Shown piece after piece: positions 6,816-14,614 of a DNA stretch of 15,338 nt. Source of the DNA: Bacteroidota bacterium (GTDB lineage: Bacteria; Bacteroidota; Bacteroidia; Sphingobacteriales; Sphingobacteriaceae); the NCBI GenBank assembly GCA_025355225.1, contig JANYAB010000799.1:1-15338 (forward strand), written 5' to 3'. How positions within the stretch are numbered: position 1 is the stretch's first letter; each line of letters opens with the position of its first letter. Under the pieces are notes generated by a model that saw nothing but the letters and a program-made list of their open reading frames with translations, was not told the origin of the DNA and searched no databases. Both the position numbers and the translations under genes were made by a program.

Positions 6816-7262
6816 ATGAATATAATAATAAAACCCATTGATAAAACCACCAGGCTTTGGGACATCATCATCCTAATTCTTCGAATCTGGTTAGGTTATC
6901 AAATGATACATAATGGGAGGTTCTTTTATCAGATGTTTTCATCCGAAGAGGACCGCAAATTTTTTGAGGGCTGGTTTGGTAATGGCCTGCATTTCCCGTT
7001 CCCTTTGTTTATGGCGTTTTTAGCAAAAGGCGCTGAGTTTTTTGGTGGCATACTCGTTTTATTGGGAGTGTTTACACGTGTTGGTGCATCACTAATTGCC
7101 TTTACTATGCTGGTTGCTACGTTAGCTGCCAATTTGGGAAAAAACTTTGAAGTGGATGGTACCATCACCATCTCGTATTGTTTGTTCGCAGTTATATTTA
7201 TTTATTGGGGCGGCGGTAAATTTGCTATAGACTCTTTATTTGAAAAGACTAAAAAGAGTTAG
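6816..7262 (+). CDS. DoxX-family inner-membrane protein
   Basis: 148-aa protein with four predicted membrane segments, at about 14-35, 62-82, 86-106 and 114-132, in the DoxX/DoxD-like arrangement: a first helix ending in MIHNGRFF, then a second with AKGAEFFGGILVLLGVFTRVGA, a third with FTMLVATLAANLG, and a last one ending in YWGGGKFAIDSLF. Known family members are small membrane proteins linked to quinone or thiosulfate redox chemistry or to envelope stress; most Bacteroidota copies are uncharacterised, so no reaction is assigned. It stands alone: divergent from GH3 and convergent with the DUF4440 gene, with only 42 bp between the two 3' ends. Its ATG at 6816 lies in an AT-rich leader without a ribosome binding site, as is normal here. 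Confidence 0.87.
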   Translation: MNIIIKPIDKTTRLWDIIILILRIWLGYQMIHNGRFFYQMFSSEEDRKFFEGWFGNGLHFPFPLFMAFLAKGAEFFGGILVLLGVFTRVGASLIAFTMLVATLAANLGKNFEVDGTITISYCLFAVIFIYWGGGKFAIDSLFEKTKKS

Positions 7263-7304
7263 CATTTATTCAGTCTTAGCGCTTTTGCATCTGATACCAG
7301 TACC

Positions 7305-7763
7305 TCAACCCGAATGATCGTGCAAAATTTTCCAGCCGTTTTTTGTAAAAACCATAACCAATGAATACCGGCCTGAACGTTCAGGTAAATTATTGCCTGA
7401 TAAAGTAAATTTTCCGGTTAAAAGCGCATAATTATCGCCCAATAAAGTCACTTTCATTTCGCTGTAATACAAATTCTGTTTGGGCATCTTCCCATTGAAA
7501 TACTTTTTCTCGTATAATTCCCTTATTGTACTCAATCCAGCCGGGCCTGTAGGCATCATCATCGTAGATGAATCGATGTACATCTTCATGAAATTATCCA
7601 GGTTGCCGGTATTCCAGTCGTTCGCAGAATTATTCATCGCCGAAATAATTGCTGCTTCTTTTCCTGACTGGGCATCAACGGGCAATCCAAAACAACATAA
7701 AACGATGGTTAGGGAAATAAAACGATAGCAGGTTAAAACTGTCTTAAGGTTTGCAGTGATCAT
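7305..7763 (-). CDS. Secreted DUF4440/SnoaL-like (NTF2-fold) protein
   Basis: 152-aa protein. A signal peptide occupies ~1-31 (hydrophobic FISLTIVLCCFGL, cleavage likely after VDA before QS). Neither Cys fits a lipobox, so a soluble periplasmic protein is more likely than a lipoprotein. The mature part fits the cystatin-like NTF2 fold of DUF4440: an N-terminal helix with NDWNTGNLDNFMKMYIDSS, a conserved G-I-R helix (STIRELYEKKY), and C-terminal strands RYSLVMVFTKNGWKILHDHSG. Such domains bind small ligands or serve as small isomerases; no activity can be assigned. It lies 61 bp downstream of the alpha/beta hydrolase on the same strand and may share its transcript, though an AT-rich inverted repeat (7783-7805) separates them. 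Confidence 0.85.
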   Translation of the reverse strand: MITANLKTVLTCYRFISLTIVLCCFGLPVDAQSGKEAAIISAMNNSANDWNTGNLDNFMKMYIDSSTMMMPTGPAGLSTIRELYEKKYFNGKMPKQNLYYSEMKVTLLGDNYALLTGKFTLSGNNLPERSGRYSLVMVFTKNGWKILHDHSG

Positions 7764-7782
7764 TACCGGATATTTTAGATTG

Positions 7783-7805
7783 CTAATTTTAACAATTAAA
7801 ATTAG
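7783..7805. repeat. AT-rich perfect inverted repeat between hydrolase and DUF4440 genes
   Basis: CTAATTTTA (7783-7791) and TAAAATTAG (7797-7805) are exact inverted copies around ACAAT. The site lies 20 bp upstream of the DUF4440 start. It could be an operator or a weak transcript-processing hairpin; it has little GC and no clean T-tract, so it is a poor terminator. Confidence 0.35.
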
Positions 7806-7824
7806 GTAATCAAATTTACCCCTA

Positions 7825-8856
7825 TTATTTCAATTTCCGCTCGAAAAATGTAACCGCCAGGGCGCTAACCTGTTCGTGTACCTGGTGCCTGTCCACAGAA
7901 GGGTCATCGGTAAAATAAATTGGCGCTTCCTTTTTTACAGGTTCAGCTGCCTCATTTAGGAAAACATAATGATCAGCTTTGCCCTTAATCAATAAAAACG
8001 TCGATGCTGGCATCAGTTGGTGATAATGCAGCGAGTTGGCTTTATACGGGGTAATTCTATCGCCTTCAACGTCTACCAAATAAAGTGGTTTATCAACATC
8101 TTTAAATTGCGATTTACTGATAAAACCTTGCCCAACCGCAGGGCATATTGCAAAAAATGCTTTGATACGACTGTCCTTTAACAGTTTAGGGCTTTTTTTA
8201 AATGATTCCTCTACCTCACCAGTTTTAAAAACATCGATCAGGCCCGGAAACTCCGGAATAGTGATCTCTTGTTTTCCCCTTGGCGTATTGGTGTAATTCT
8301 TTATGGCATCGAAATTAAGTTTACCTCCAGCCAAAGCAATAACGGTATACCCGCCAATTGAAAATCCGGCAGCTCCTATCCTGCTCTGATCGATAACAGG
8401 ACCGAATGTCGGGTCTTTAAGCAGGCCGCTTAATACAAAGCTGATATCTTGCGGCCTTTCCCAGGGCGTTACAAAATCAATGGCTATTTTATTGCCATAT
8501 GTATTGCCCCAATGGTCAACAGCGGCAACCATAAAACCGTTTTGCACCAAAGCATCGGCAAGCCATTCCAAAGTAAGTCTACCGCCCCCTGTGCCATGAG
8601 AGATTAGTATCAACGGATATTTTTTGTTTGCTATTTTTCCATCTTTAACCGTTTCCATACGCACAAAAGGCGCAAAATCCTTACCTCCTGTCTTGATGGT
8701 ATCAGTTGTGGGATACCATACTTCGGTTGTAAGCGGTCGTTTCCTGATGGTGTCATTAAAATGGATGGTCGTTTCTCCTATATTGATATGGGTTTGTGCC
8801 GAAACAAAAAGTGGCAATAAAAATACAGTGGTTATTATAGCGAGGGCTTTGTTCAT
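7825..8856 (-). CDS. Secreted alpha/beta hydrolase (dienelactone hydrolase/PAF-acetylhydrolase-like)
   Basis: 343-aa exported serine hydrolase. Signal peptide at 1-20 (MNKALAIITTVFLLPLFVSA before Q21). The mature protein has the alpha/beta-hydrolase layout: TEVWYPT early strand (44-50), ILISHGTGGG oxyanion region (83-92), nucleophile elbow GFSIGG with S166, an acid candidate D266 in VEGDRITP, and the histidine H296 in GKADHYVF. The HGTGGG and GFSIGG patterns and overall length resemble the predicted dienelactone hydrolases (COG4188) and platelet-activating-factor acetylhydrolases, which cleave esters; the true substrate is unknown. It follows the Crp/Fnr regulator on the same strand, with a 69-bp gap holding the palindrome TTGAC-N4-GTCAA (8908-8921), which suggests its own promoter under that regulator. 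Confidence 0.88.
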   Translation of the reverse strand: MNKALAIITTVFLLPLFVSAQTHINIGETTIHFNDTIRKRPLTTEVWYPTTDTIKTGGKDFAPFVRMETVKDGKIANKKYPLILISHGTGGGRLTLEWLADALVQNGFMVAAVDHWGNTYGNKIAIDFVTPWERPQDISFVLSGLLKDPTFGPVIDQSRIGAAGFSIGGYTVIALAGGKLNFDAIKNYTNTPRGKQEITIPEFPGLIDVFKTGEVEESFKKSPKLLKDSRIKAFFAICPAVGQGFISKSQFKDVDKPLYLVDVEGDRITPYKANSLHYHQLMPASTFLLIKGKADHYVFLNEAAEPVKKEAPIYFTDDPSVDRHQVHEQVSALAVTFFERKLK

Positions 8857-8907
8857 GATTTAAATTGTTTGATTCTACAAAGCAACCCATAAATGAAAGC
8901 AATAATG

Positions 8908-8921
8908 TTGACAAATGTCAA
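8908..8921. promoter_or_regulatory. Crp/Fnr-type operator TTGAC-N4-GTCAA
   Basis: TTGACAAATGTCAA is a perfect palindrome. It lies 4 bp after the regulator's stop codon and its nearest edge is 51 bp upstream of the hydrolase ATG on the minus strand. It has the FNR-class half-site TTGA in both arms, and the adjacent regulator has the matching E-x-x-S-R recognition pattern. Binding by that regulator is inference. Confidence 0.55.
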
Positions 8922-8925
8922 TAAA

Positions 8926-9495
8926 TCACTTTTTTGACTTTAACCGGCTCAGTGTTTCCTGCGATATGCCAAGAAAATCGGCAATAATTTTGGATGGCAG
9001 GCTTTGGACCAGGTCTGGGTTATTTTCCATAAACAAAGCATATCTCTCCTTTGCACTCATAGTGATCAGGCTTTCAATGCGTTTTATGGACGCGATATAG
9101 GCTTGTTCAAGGTTATTTTGATATAGTTTTTCCCATCCGGGTAAAAGGTTAGGCAGATCACGAAAATCCTGGTAGGTTAATAAAAGTATCTCCGACGCCT
9201 CAATGCTCTGTATATAAGCTTGTGATGGTTCCTGTAAAATAAAACTAGGGAAAGCTGTACCAAAATTACCGGCAGGGATAAGGATGCGTGTGGATTCACG
9301 AGCTTTTTTGTTAACCAGGTAAACCCGTAAACAGCCCTTATTAACAAAATACATATGCCGGCAAATACGGCCTGTTTCCAGCAGAATCTCGTTGCGTTTT
9401 GTAATTTTAAGTTTGAATTTGCTACAAAAAACTTCCAGCTGCTGCTCTGTAACCTCAACATGCCGACCAAGATAGTTCTTCAGTAATTGGTACAT
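8926..9495 (-). CDS. Crp/Fnr-family transcriptional regulator
   Basis: 189-aa cytoplasmic regulator. An N-terminal cyclic-nucleotide-binding-type beta-roll spans ~25-125 (RNEILLETGRICRHMYFVNKGCLRVYL). A long dimer helix follows (~125-160), then a short C-terminal helix-turn-helix in which LPSKIIADFLGISQETLSRLK (~167-186) is the recognition unit; the wing is almost absent, as in many Bacteroidota members. The cAMP pocket signature (GE...R.A/T) of E. coli CRP is not visible, so the ligand is unlikely to be cAMP. E180, S183 and R184 match the E-x-x-S-R pattern FNR uses to read TTGA half-sites. C24, C45 and C55 do not form an FNR-type iron-sulfur cluster motif. It is upstream of the hydrolase gene, which it probably controls through 8908-8921, and 84 bp downstream of the signalling operon. 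Confidence 0.9.
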   Translation of the reverse strand: MYQLLKNYLGRHVEVTEQQLEVFCSKFKLKITKRNEILLETGRICRHMYFVNKGCLRVYLVNKKARESTRILIPAGNFGTAFPSFILQEPSQAYIQSIEASEILLLTYQDFRDLPNLLPGWEKLYQNNLEQAYIASIKRIESLITMSAKERYALFMENNPDLVQSLPSKIIADFLGISQETLSRLKSKK

Positions 9496-9579
9496 CCACT
9501 TAATATCATAGTGTCGCTTAAGGTAATCAATCTGCCAATTAATGTAGTAAATAAATTAAACGCATTAATAGCCCCCATT

Positions 9580-11874
9580 TCACATCGGAAATTCCAATTT
9601 AAATGTTGTTCCTTCACCTAGTTCACTCTCCACGCTTATTGCCCCGCCAAGAGTTTCCACCTGCATTTTAACCATAAACAGCCCCATTCCTTTGCCTTCA
9701 ACACTCGTATCAAACCTATTATATAATCCAAACAGGTTTCTGATATTTTTTTCATCAATGCCTTTCCCGTTGTCTTTAAATAAAATTTCTAATCTGCCCT
9801 CATTCTTCCTGCTGAATATCGCTATCGAAGGATTAACCTTAGGCCGCTTATATTTTATGGCGTTTAAAATCAAGTTATAAAATATGCTGTTCATATAGCT
9901 TTTTATGGTGGTTATACCATGCACCGCATTAAAATTATAAGTTATTGCAACATTTTCACGTTCAATTAATTTTTGCAAAGTCAGTCTGACATCTTCAACT
10001 AAATACTGGAAAGATACTTCTTCTTTTTTCTCATTAACATTCCCCCTGACCTGCAAAATCTGGTTCAGGTCCCTTATCATTCCGTCAAGAATATTAACAG
10101 AGTCGGAAAGTGCCACTTTTACTCCCTGATTCTCATTAATATTAAAATTGAGGCTGTTGATCAGGTTTGAAAGCCCTAAAATATTAGCTACGGGCGCTCT
10201 TAAATTATGGGAAACAATATAAGTGAATTGTTCAAGGTCGTTGTTGCGCTGTACAAGGTCCAGGGCGATCTTTTCTCGTTCCAAATCGGAGATTTTCCTT
10301 TCACTAATATCTTTGAAAGCAAGAACGAAGCCGATGTTTTCATTTTTTTCATTTGCCACGCCTGCCCATCTTATTTCATACCATTTAACCGTGTCGTCTT
10401 TGTGGTTATAGCTGGTTTCATTAACAACCATTTCATTATGCGTCACTTTTTGGATAGCTTCTCTCAGGTTAGGTATTCGACTTTTTGGAAAGTGATGAAA
10501 AACGTAGCTCCCAACCTTAAGTTTTTTATCAAATTCCTCAATACTAAGTTCGTTGGCTTTGGAGTTGAATGACACTATTTTATGTTCGGAGTCACATAGA
10601 ACATAAGCCACATCAGTGTTTTCAAAGATGGATTGTAAATTAGCCTTAGATTGGAGCAGCAATTCCTCAGCAAGTTTCCTGTCGGTAATATCGATGTGTA
10701 ATACTACCGCCCCTTTTTTTGTTTTATCTGACAGCGGGGCGACTATCAATTGAAACCACACCTTTTTATGCTCCTGGTAACACGAGTATTCCATCGAAAA
10801 CTCATTTTTTTGTCCGGCTATAAGTTCCCTTATTCCTTTTGCTATCTTTTTGCCGGTTATTTCATCAACTCCTGTAGCTTTTTCCGAAATGGCGATATAA
10901 CTATAGCCAATACCATATTTTGGGACCCCAAGGTTATTTGTAAGCGTGAATTTTCTCCACGATTCATTTACCGCTACAATTTTACCGCCTTCATTAAGCA
11001 ATACTATATTAGGCGGCAATGCATTTAATATCGACGATTGTCTGTCGCTGGCTGCCTTTAGTTCTTCAATATATTCATTAATCTCTATTTGTGCCAGTTT
11101 TGACCGGGTTACATCCTGGTTGAATCCAATGATAAAGGCGGGTTCCCCTTTTTCATTTAATTCAAATTCAAATTGTGATTGTACATATCTGAGACTGCCA
11201 TCCTTGTTGATTACCCTGAAATCAATCTCTGTCGGCTGGAAATTGTCTGCAGCATTTTTAAAAACACCTTCAACCTGACTTATATCGTCCGGATAAATAT
11301 TCTTCAGGGAGTTCTCGTAAGAAGGCTCGACCTCACCATGTTCATATCCGAGCAATTTGTAGGTGCCTGCCGACCAATCAATCCTATCAGAAATAAGATC
11401 AATGCGCCAGGTTCCAAATTCGGCAAGCATTTCGGCTTTTGTAAATAAAGCCTCACTGGCAACTATCTTACTCAAATAAGTTTGCCTGTCGATATTAGAT
11501 TGATGTTTTTCTATTGCATTAATTATGGCATTGGGCAAACGCTGAAGCCTGTCTTTTAATATATAGTCTGACGCCCCCTCTTTCATTACACTCACGGCAA
11601 ACTCTTCGGAAACTGTGGCTGTTATCAGGATGAAGGGAATATCTATTCCAGTTTCTCTTAGGATTTTTAAAGCCTCAAGCGAATTGAACGCTGGAAGTGA
11701 GTGGTCGGAAAGAATAACATCAGGTTGAAATTCAGTTAGCGCTTTCGTATATTGGGTTCTGTTGTCTACAAGCATTTTCTCAAATACTATACCCGATTTT
11801 TTCAATGTTCTGTCAACCAGGTCAGCATCACCCGGCATATCTTCAATGTGTAATATCTTTAAAATTGTGGTCAT
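9580..11874 (-). CDS. Hybrid REC-PAS-PAS-PAS sensor histidine kinase
   Basis: 764-aa cytoplasmic protein without signal peptide or membrane segments. A receiver domain occupies ~5-122 (acid pair E11/D12, phosphoacceptor D57 in ILSDHSLP, conserved K107). Three PAS domains follow at ~145-260, ~280-400 and ~408-527, each ending in a PAC-like turn (FNQDVTRSK, HIDITDRK, FKDISERK). The kinase core has the phosphorylatable H556 in VSHNLRAP, an N-box N671, DNGKG at 701-705 and a GKGMGL lid at 727-732. A receiver at the N-terminus of a kinase usually lets it accept phosphate or be gated by an upstream kinase. It is the third gene of an operon, 36 bp after the single-domain regulator. Its PAS domains suggest sensing of a small ligand, redox state or light, but no cofactor residues can be assigned. 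Confidence 0.93.
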   Translation of the reverse strand: MTTILKILHIEDMPGDADLVDRTLKKSGIVFEKMLVDNRTQYTKALTEFQPDVILSDHSLPAFNSLEALKILRETGIDIPFILITATVSEEFAVSVMKEGASDYILKDRLQRLPNAIINAIEKHQSNIDRQTYLSKIVASEALFTKAEMLAEFGTWRIDLISDRIDWSAGTYKLLGYEHGEVEPSYENSLKNIYPDDISQVEGVFKNAADNFQPTEIDFRVINKDGSLRYVQSQFEFELNEKGEPAFIIGFNQDVTRSKLAQIEINEYIEELKAASDRQSSILNALPPNIVLLNEGGKIVAVNESWRKFTLTNNLGVPKYGIGYSYIAISEKATGVDEITGKKIAKGIRELIAGQKNEFSMEYSCYQEHKKVWFQLIVAPLSDKTKKGAVVLHIDITDRKLAEELLLQSKANLQSIFENTDVAYVLCDSEHKIVSFNSKANELSIEEFDKKLKVGSYVFHHFPKSRIPNLREAIQKVTHNEMVVNETSYNHKDDTVKWYEIRWAGVANEKNENIGFVLAFKDISERKISDLEREKIALDLVQRNNDLEQFTYIVSHNLRAPVANILGLSNLINSLNFNINENQGVKVALSDSVNILDGMIRDLNQILQVRGNVNEKKEEVSFQYLVEDVRLTLQKLIERENVAITYNFNAVHGITTIKSYMNSIFYNLILNAIKYKRPKVNPSIAIFSRKNEGRLEILFKDNGKGIDEKNIRNLFGLYNRFDTSVEGKGMGLFMVKMQVETLGGAISVESELGEGTTFKLEFPM

Positions 11875-11910
11875 GGCATAAATAAACTAAGGGTCATAGC
11901 GTTTCATAGA

Positions 11911-12351
11911 TTAGTCGGCAGCTTGATTGATAATTAACCAATAAAGGCCAAGTTCAGAAACTGCTTTTGCAAAACCCTCAAAATCAACGGGTTTTACCAC
12001 ATAGCTATTAACACCAAGATCATAACTTGTAATAATGTCCTGTTCTTCTTTGGAAGATGTCATTATTACCACAGGAATTGTTTTGGTAGCGTCATTCGAT
12101 TTAATTTGTCTCAACACCTCAATGCCATCCACTTTTGGCATTTTAATATCCAATAAAATAACTTTGGGTTTATTTTCAACATCGCGTTCCGCAAAAGTTC
12201 CCTTTGCAAAAATAAAATCCAGTGCCTCTGCTCCATCTTTTAAATGGATCAATCTATTGGCCAAATTCACTTTCCTTAGCGCACGTATTGTCATTTCTGC
12301 ATCATGAAGGTTGTCTTCAACCAGTAAAACTTCAACCCTGCTGTTATTCAT
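11911..12351 (-). CDS. Single-domain response regulator (Rcp1/CheY-like)
   Basis: 146-aa receiver domain with no output domain. Conserved residues are the acid pair E12/D13, phosphoacceptor D68 in VILLDIKMPKVDG, T98/S99 in MTSS, and K120 in VVKPVDF. The extended alpha-2/beta-3 segment (AKGTFAERDVENKPKVILLD) is typical of the Rcp1 type that partners phytochrome-like kinases. It sits 7 bp after the membrane kinase and 36 bp before the hybrid kinase, so it probably carries phosphate between them or onto another protein. Being without DNA-binding or enzymatic output, it must act by protein contact. Confidence 0.93.
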   Translation of the reverse strand: MNNSRVEVLLVEDNLHDAEMTIRALRKVNLANRLIHLKDGAEALDFIFAKGTFAERDVENKPKVILLDIKMPKVDGIEVLRQIKSNDATKTIPVVIMTSSKEEQDIITSYDLGVNSYVVKPVDFEGFAKAVSELGLYWLIINQAAD

Positions 12352-12358
12352 AATTTAA

Positions 12359-14152
12359 TCATTTAGGTAAACTGAAATAAAATGTAGCGCCGATATTTTC
12401 AAGAGCTTCTGTCCAAATGTCCCCCTTGTGTTTATCAATTATCCGTTTAACCAATGCTAAACCCACGCCGGTACCTTCAAATTCCTCATGAGAATGCAAA
12501 CGCTGAAAAACACCGAACAATTTACCGGCATAAGCCATATCAAAGCCAGCCCCGTTATCCTTTATATAATAAATTGTCCTGACTATATCATCCTTAGATC
12601 CGATTTCGATTTCGGGGCCTGCTCTTTTCGAAGAGTATTTTATTGCGTTGCTTAACAGGTTTATTAAAACCTGTTTGATCATAACCTGATCCGCTTCGGT
12701 AGAAGGTAATAAACCAATGTGAATTTTGTATTTGTTTTCAGGTTCATTTTGCAACAGTTCATTAACAACAGTTGCTGCAAGCAGTTGCATATCAACATGT
12801 GTACGTTTCAATTCCTTTTTGCCAAGTCGGGAAAAAGAAAGAAGGTCGTCAATTAATTGCCCCATCATTTTGGCATTTGTGATAATATTATGGATGATCC
12901 TATTGCCTTCGGCATCCAGTTTGCCTTCATAATCCTCTTTCAGCATAATTGAATAACCGCTTATTGCACGCAATGGTGTTCTTAGATCGTGCGAAATAGA
13001 ATACGAAAAAGCTTCAAGTTCCTTATTAACCATCTCCAATTGTGATGTCCGTTCTTTTACCTTATGGTCTAAGTCCTGCCACATGTGGTGCACTTGCGCT
13101 GTCATAATATTGAAAGCAATAGCCAGTTTTCCTAATTCATCGCTTCGATACACATCAACAGGAACTGACGTTGAATAATCCCCTTGTGAAATAGCCTCTG
13201 CCGCAACAGTTAGCTGCCCCAGCGGTTTTGTAATACTACGGCTCATTGTCCAGGCTGCAAAAACACCAATAACAATCAGCACCAAACCAATGGCAACGAT
13301 CCATCTCACGAATCGATTTACGCCCTCTAATACAGTTTGCTCAGAAAATTCTACAAGGACCAACCAGTTTGCGCCGGGAATAGCCTGCATCTGAGCCATC
13401 ATTTGTTTGTTATTTGAATCAGCATATTCAATGAGCCCTTTTACATTTTTAATATCAAACGGCGGGGCAGAAACTGGCGTTATCATATCGGTCCAAAGAC
13501 TCCCGTCTATGTTTCCTATCAAAAGTGTAGCACCTGTACCCATAAGCTGCGACAACTGTTCTACCGTTTCGGGGCTATTGTGCACCAATTCCCAGCTTAA
13601 AATATATCCAAGCACATGTTTTTCTTCAGAAACCGAGGCAATTGTCGGATAATACATAGTGCCTTTTATATTATATATTTTCCCGACCTTAATTTCCCCC
13701 GGGCCAACTGGTGTAAAGGACAATAAATCATTAATATTGACTTTTACATTAACTTTGGATTTATTTGAACGGAGAACGGGCCTCCGGTTGGAATCCAGTA
13801 AATCCACTGACACCCATGTGCTATCCTGATGTAATTTATCAAGTATAGCAAGCGCTTCTGCCCGGAGTTCCCTTCCCCCTGATTTAAGGTTTTGTTTTAC
13901 CGAATTTTGTGTGGCTGAAGCATGGACTATTCTCATATGAAGTTGTGCGGATTGTGCCAACATAGAACTGAGCTCATTAGTTAGCGCGTTAAGCCTTTCC
14001 TTGCCTGTTTTAAGGGTGGCATCTTTTAAACTGTAGTAGATAGCGAAACTAAATATTAAAATAGCTGATAGTAAAAGAGCGCATATTAAAAGGGGAAGTT
14101 TCGTCTGAATTGAAATTCGGTTGAATGAAAAACGTTTGTAAGGTTTCGGCAT
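12359..14152 (-). CDS. Membrane-bound sensor histidine kinase with periplasmic sensor and HAMP
   Basis: 597-aa inner-membrane kinase. TM1 is at ~19-41. A periplasmic, probably Cache-like, sensor domain at ~42-280 follows (VSVDLLDSNRRPVLRS, LGYILSWELV, GATLLIGNIDGSLW). TM2 is at ~283-303 and HAMP at ~302-355, then a coiled segment and a HisKA domain with H388 in SISHDLRTPLRAI. The ATPase part shows the N-box NLLSNAIKYS (498-507), DNGAGF (532-537) and GTGVGL (560-565). The HisKA/ATPase style is that of the phytochrome-like kinases that pair with Rcp1-type regulators, matching the next gene, which starts 7 bp after its stop. It is the first gene of the three-gene signalling operon. The ligand is unknown. 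Confidence 0.92.
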   Translation of the reverse strand: MPKPYKRFSFNRISIQTKLPLLICALLLSAILIFSFAIYYSLKDATLKTGKERLNALTNELSSMLAQSAQLHMRIVHASATQNSVKQNLKSGGRELRAEALAILDKLHQDSTWVSVDLLDSNRRPVLRSNKSKVNVKVNINDLLSFTPVGPGEIKVGKIYNIKGTMYYPTIASVSEEKHVLGYILSWELVHNSPETVEQLSQLMGTGATLLIGNIDGSLWTDMITPVSAPPFDIKNVKGLIEYADSNNKQMMAQMQAIPGANWLVLVEFSEQTVLEGVNRFVRWIVAIGLVLIVIGVFAAWTMSRSITKPLGQLTVAAEAISQGDYSTSVPVDVYRSDELGKLAIAFNIMTAQVHHMWQDLDHKVKERTSQLEMVNKELEAFSYSISHDLRTPLRAISGYSIMLKEDYEGKLDAEGNRIIHNIITNAKMMGQLIDDLLSFSRLGKKELKRTHVDMQLLAATVVNELLQNEPENKYKIHIGLLPSTEADQVMIKQVLINLLSNAIKYSSKRAGPEIEIGSKDDIVRTIYYIKDNGAGFDMAYAGKLFGVFQRLHSHEEFEGTGVGLALVKRIIDKHKGDIWTEALENIGATFYFSLPK

Positions 14153-14614
14153 AATTTACAGGTAATACTTAGTTCGGAATTTAAAAACAAGATGCGCTGA
14201 ATCTTATTTTCTGATCGTGTTGGTATTATTCTACAGAATGTTTCATACAGAGGAGACGGGTATGATCTGCAAACCCAGTCGATTAAGTATCAATCGGAAG
14301 GATAACAAAGTCCCGTAATATTCCTCAATATTAATTTATAGGTTAAATCATTAGGGTACCTAACAAAGCTACTATTTATTTCATTGAATAAAAACCGTGA
14401 AAACACCTATTTTTTAAATTAAAGTTAATATGTCGTTTTAAGTCATACGATAATCGAAATCTGTATAAAGTTTTGCAAGTCATGTAATAAAATCGGACGG
14501 CACTGTTCGTATTTGAACAAACAGTTCATTAATAAAGATTGTAAGTAATTAAAAATGAAATCAATAATAATTTGGCATCATAAATGACGCACGGTAATCA
14601 TTACTTTAGCAGTC
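14153..14614. other. 462-bp divergent intergenic region (signalling operon / jelly-roll gene)
   Basis: Noncoding and AT-rich, carrying the promoters of both the kinase operon (minus) and the secreted jelly-roll gene (plus). Seen: CGATT/AATCG inverted repeat near 14280-14296; TAGCTTTG on the minus strand (14371-14364), which matches the Bacteroidota -7 consensus TAnnTTTG without a TTG at -33; and overlapping GAAC/GTTC repeats at 14504-14528. No small ORF or structured RNA was convincing. Confidence 0.45.
14504..14528. promoter_or_regulatory. Overlapping inverted repeats, operator-like
   Basis: TGTTC-N6-GAACA (14504-14519) overlaps TGAAC-N5-GTTCA (14514-14528), giving three GTTC/GAAC boxes alternating in orientation with 5-6 bp spacing. 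They lie about 87 bp upstream of the ATG at 14615. The arrangement resembles a multi-box operator; the binding protein is unknown. Confidence 0.4.

Noticed and set aside
7245..7277. AAGACT/AGTCTT repeat as terminator between DoxX and DUF4440 genes
   Set aside because: A 6-bp stem with a 21-nt loop is not convincing, although a terminator is expected in this convergent gap.
7691..7699. DUF4440 protein as a lipoprotein via the Cys pair C23/C24
   Set aside because: The residues before each Cys (Leu and Cys) do not fit a lipobox, and a normal signal peptidase I site (VDA before QS) follows.
9538..9569. ATTAATG/CATTAAT inverted repeat as terminator of the signalling operon
   Set aside because: Only AT-rich 7-bp arms with an 18-nt loop and no T-tract; too weak to call.
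10207..11448. Several plus-strand ORFs of 60-120 codons
   Set aside because: All are antisense to the REC-PAS-kinase gene, which is intact and matches known domains throughout.
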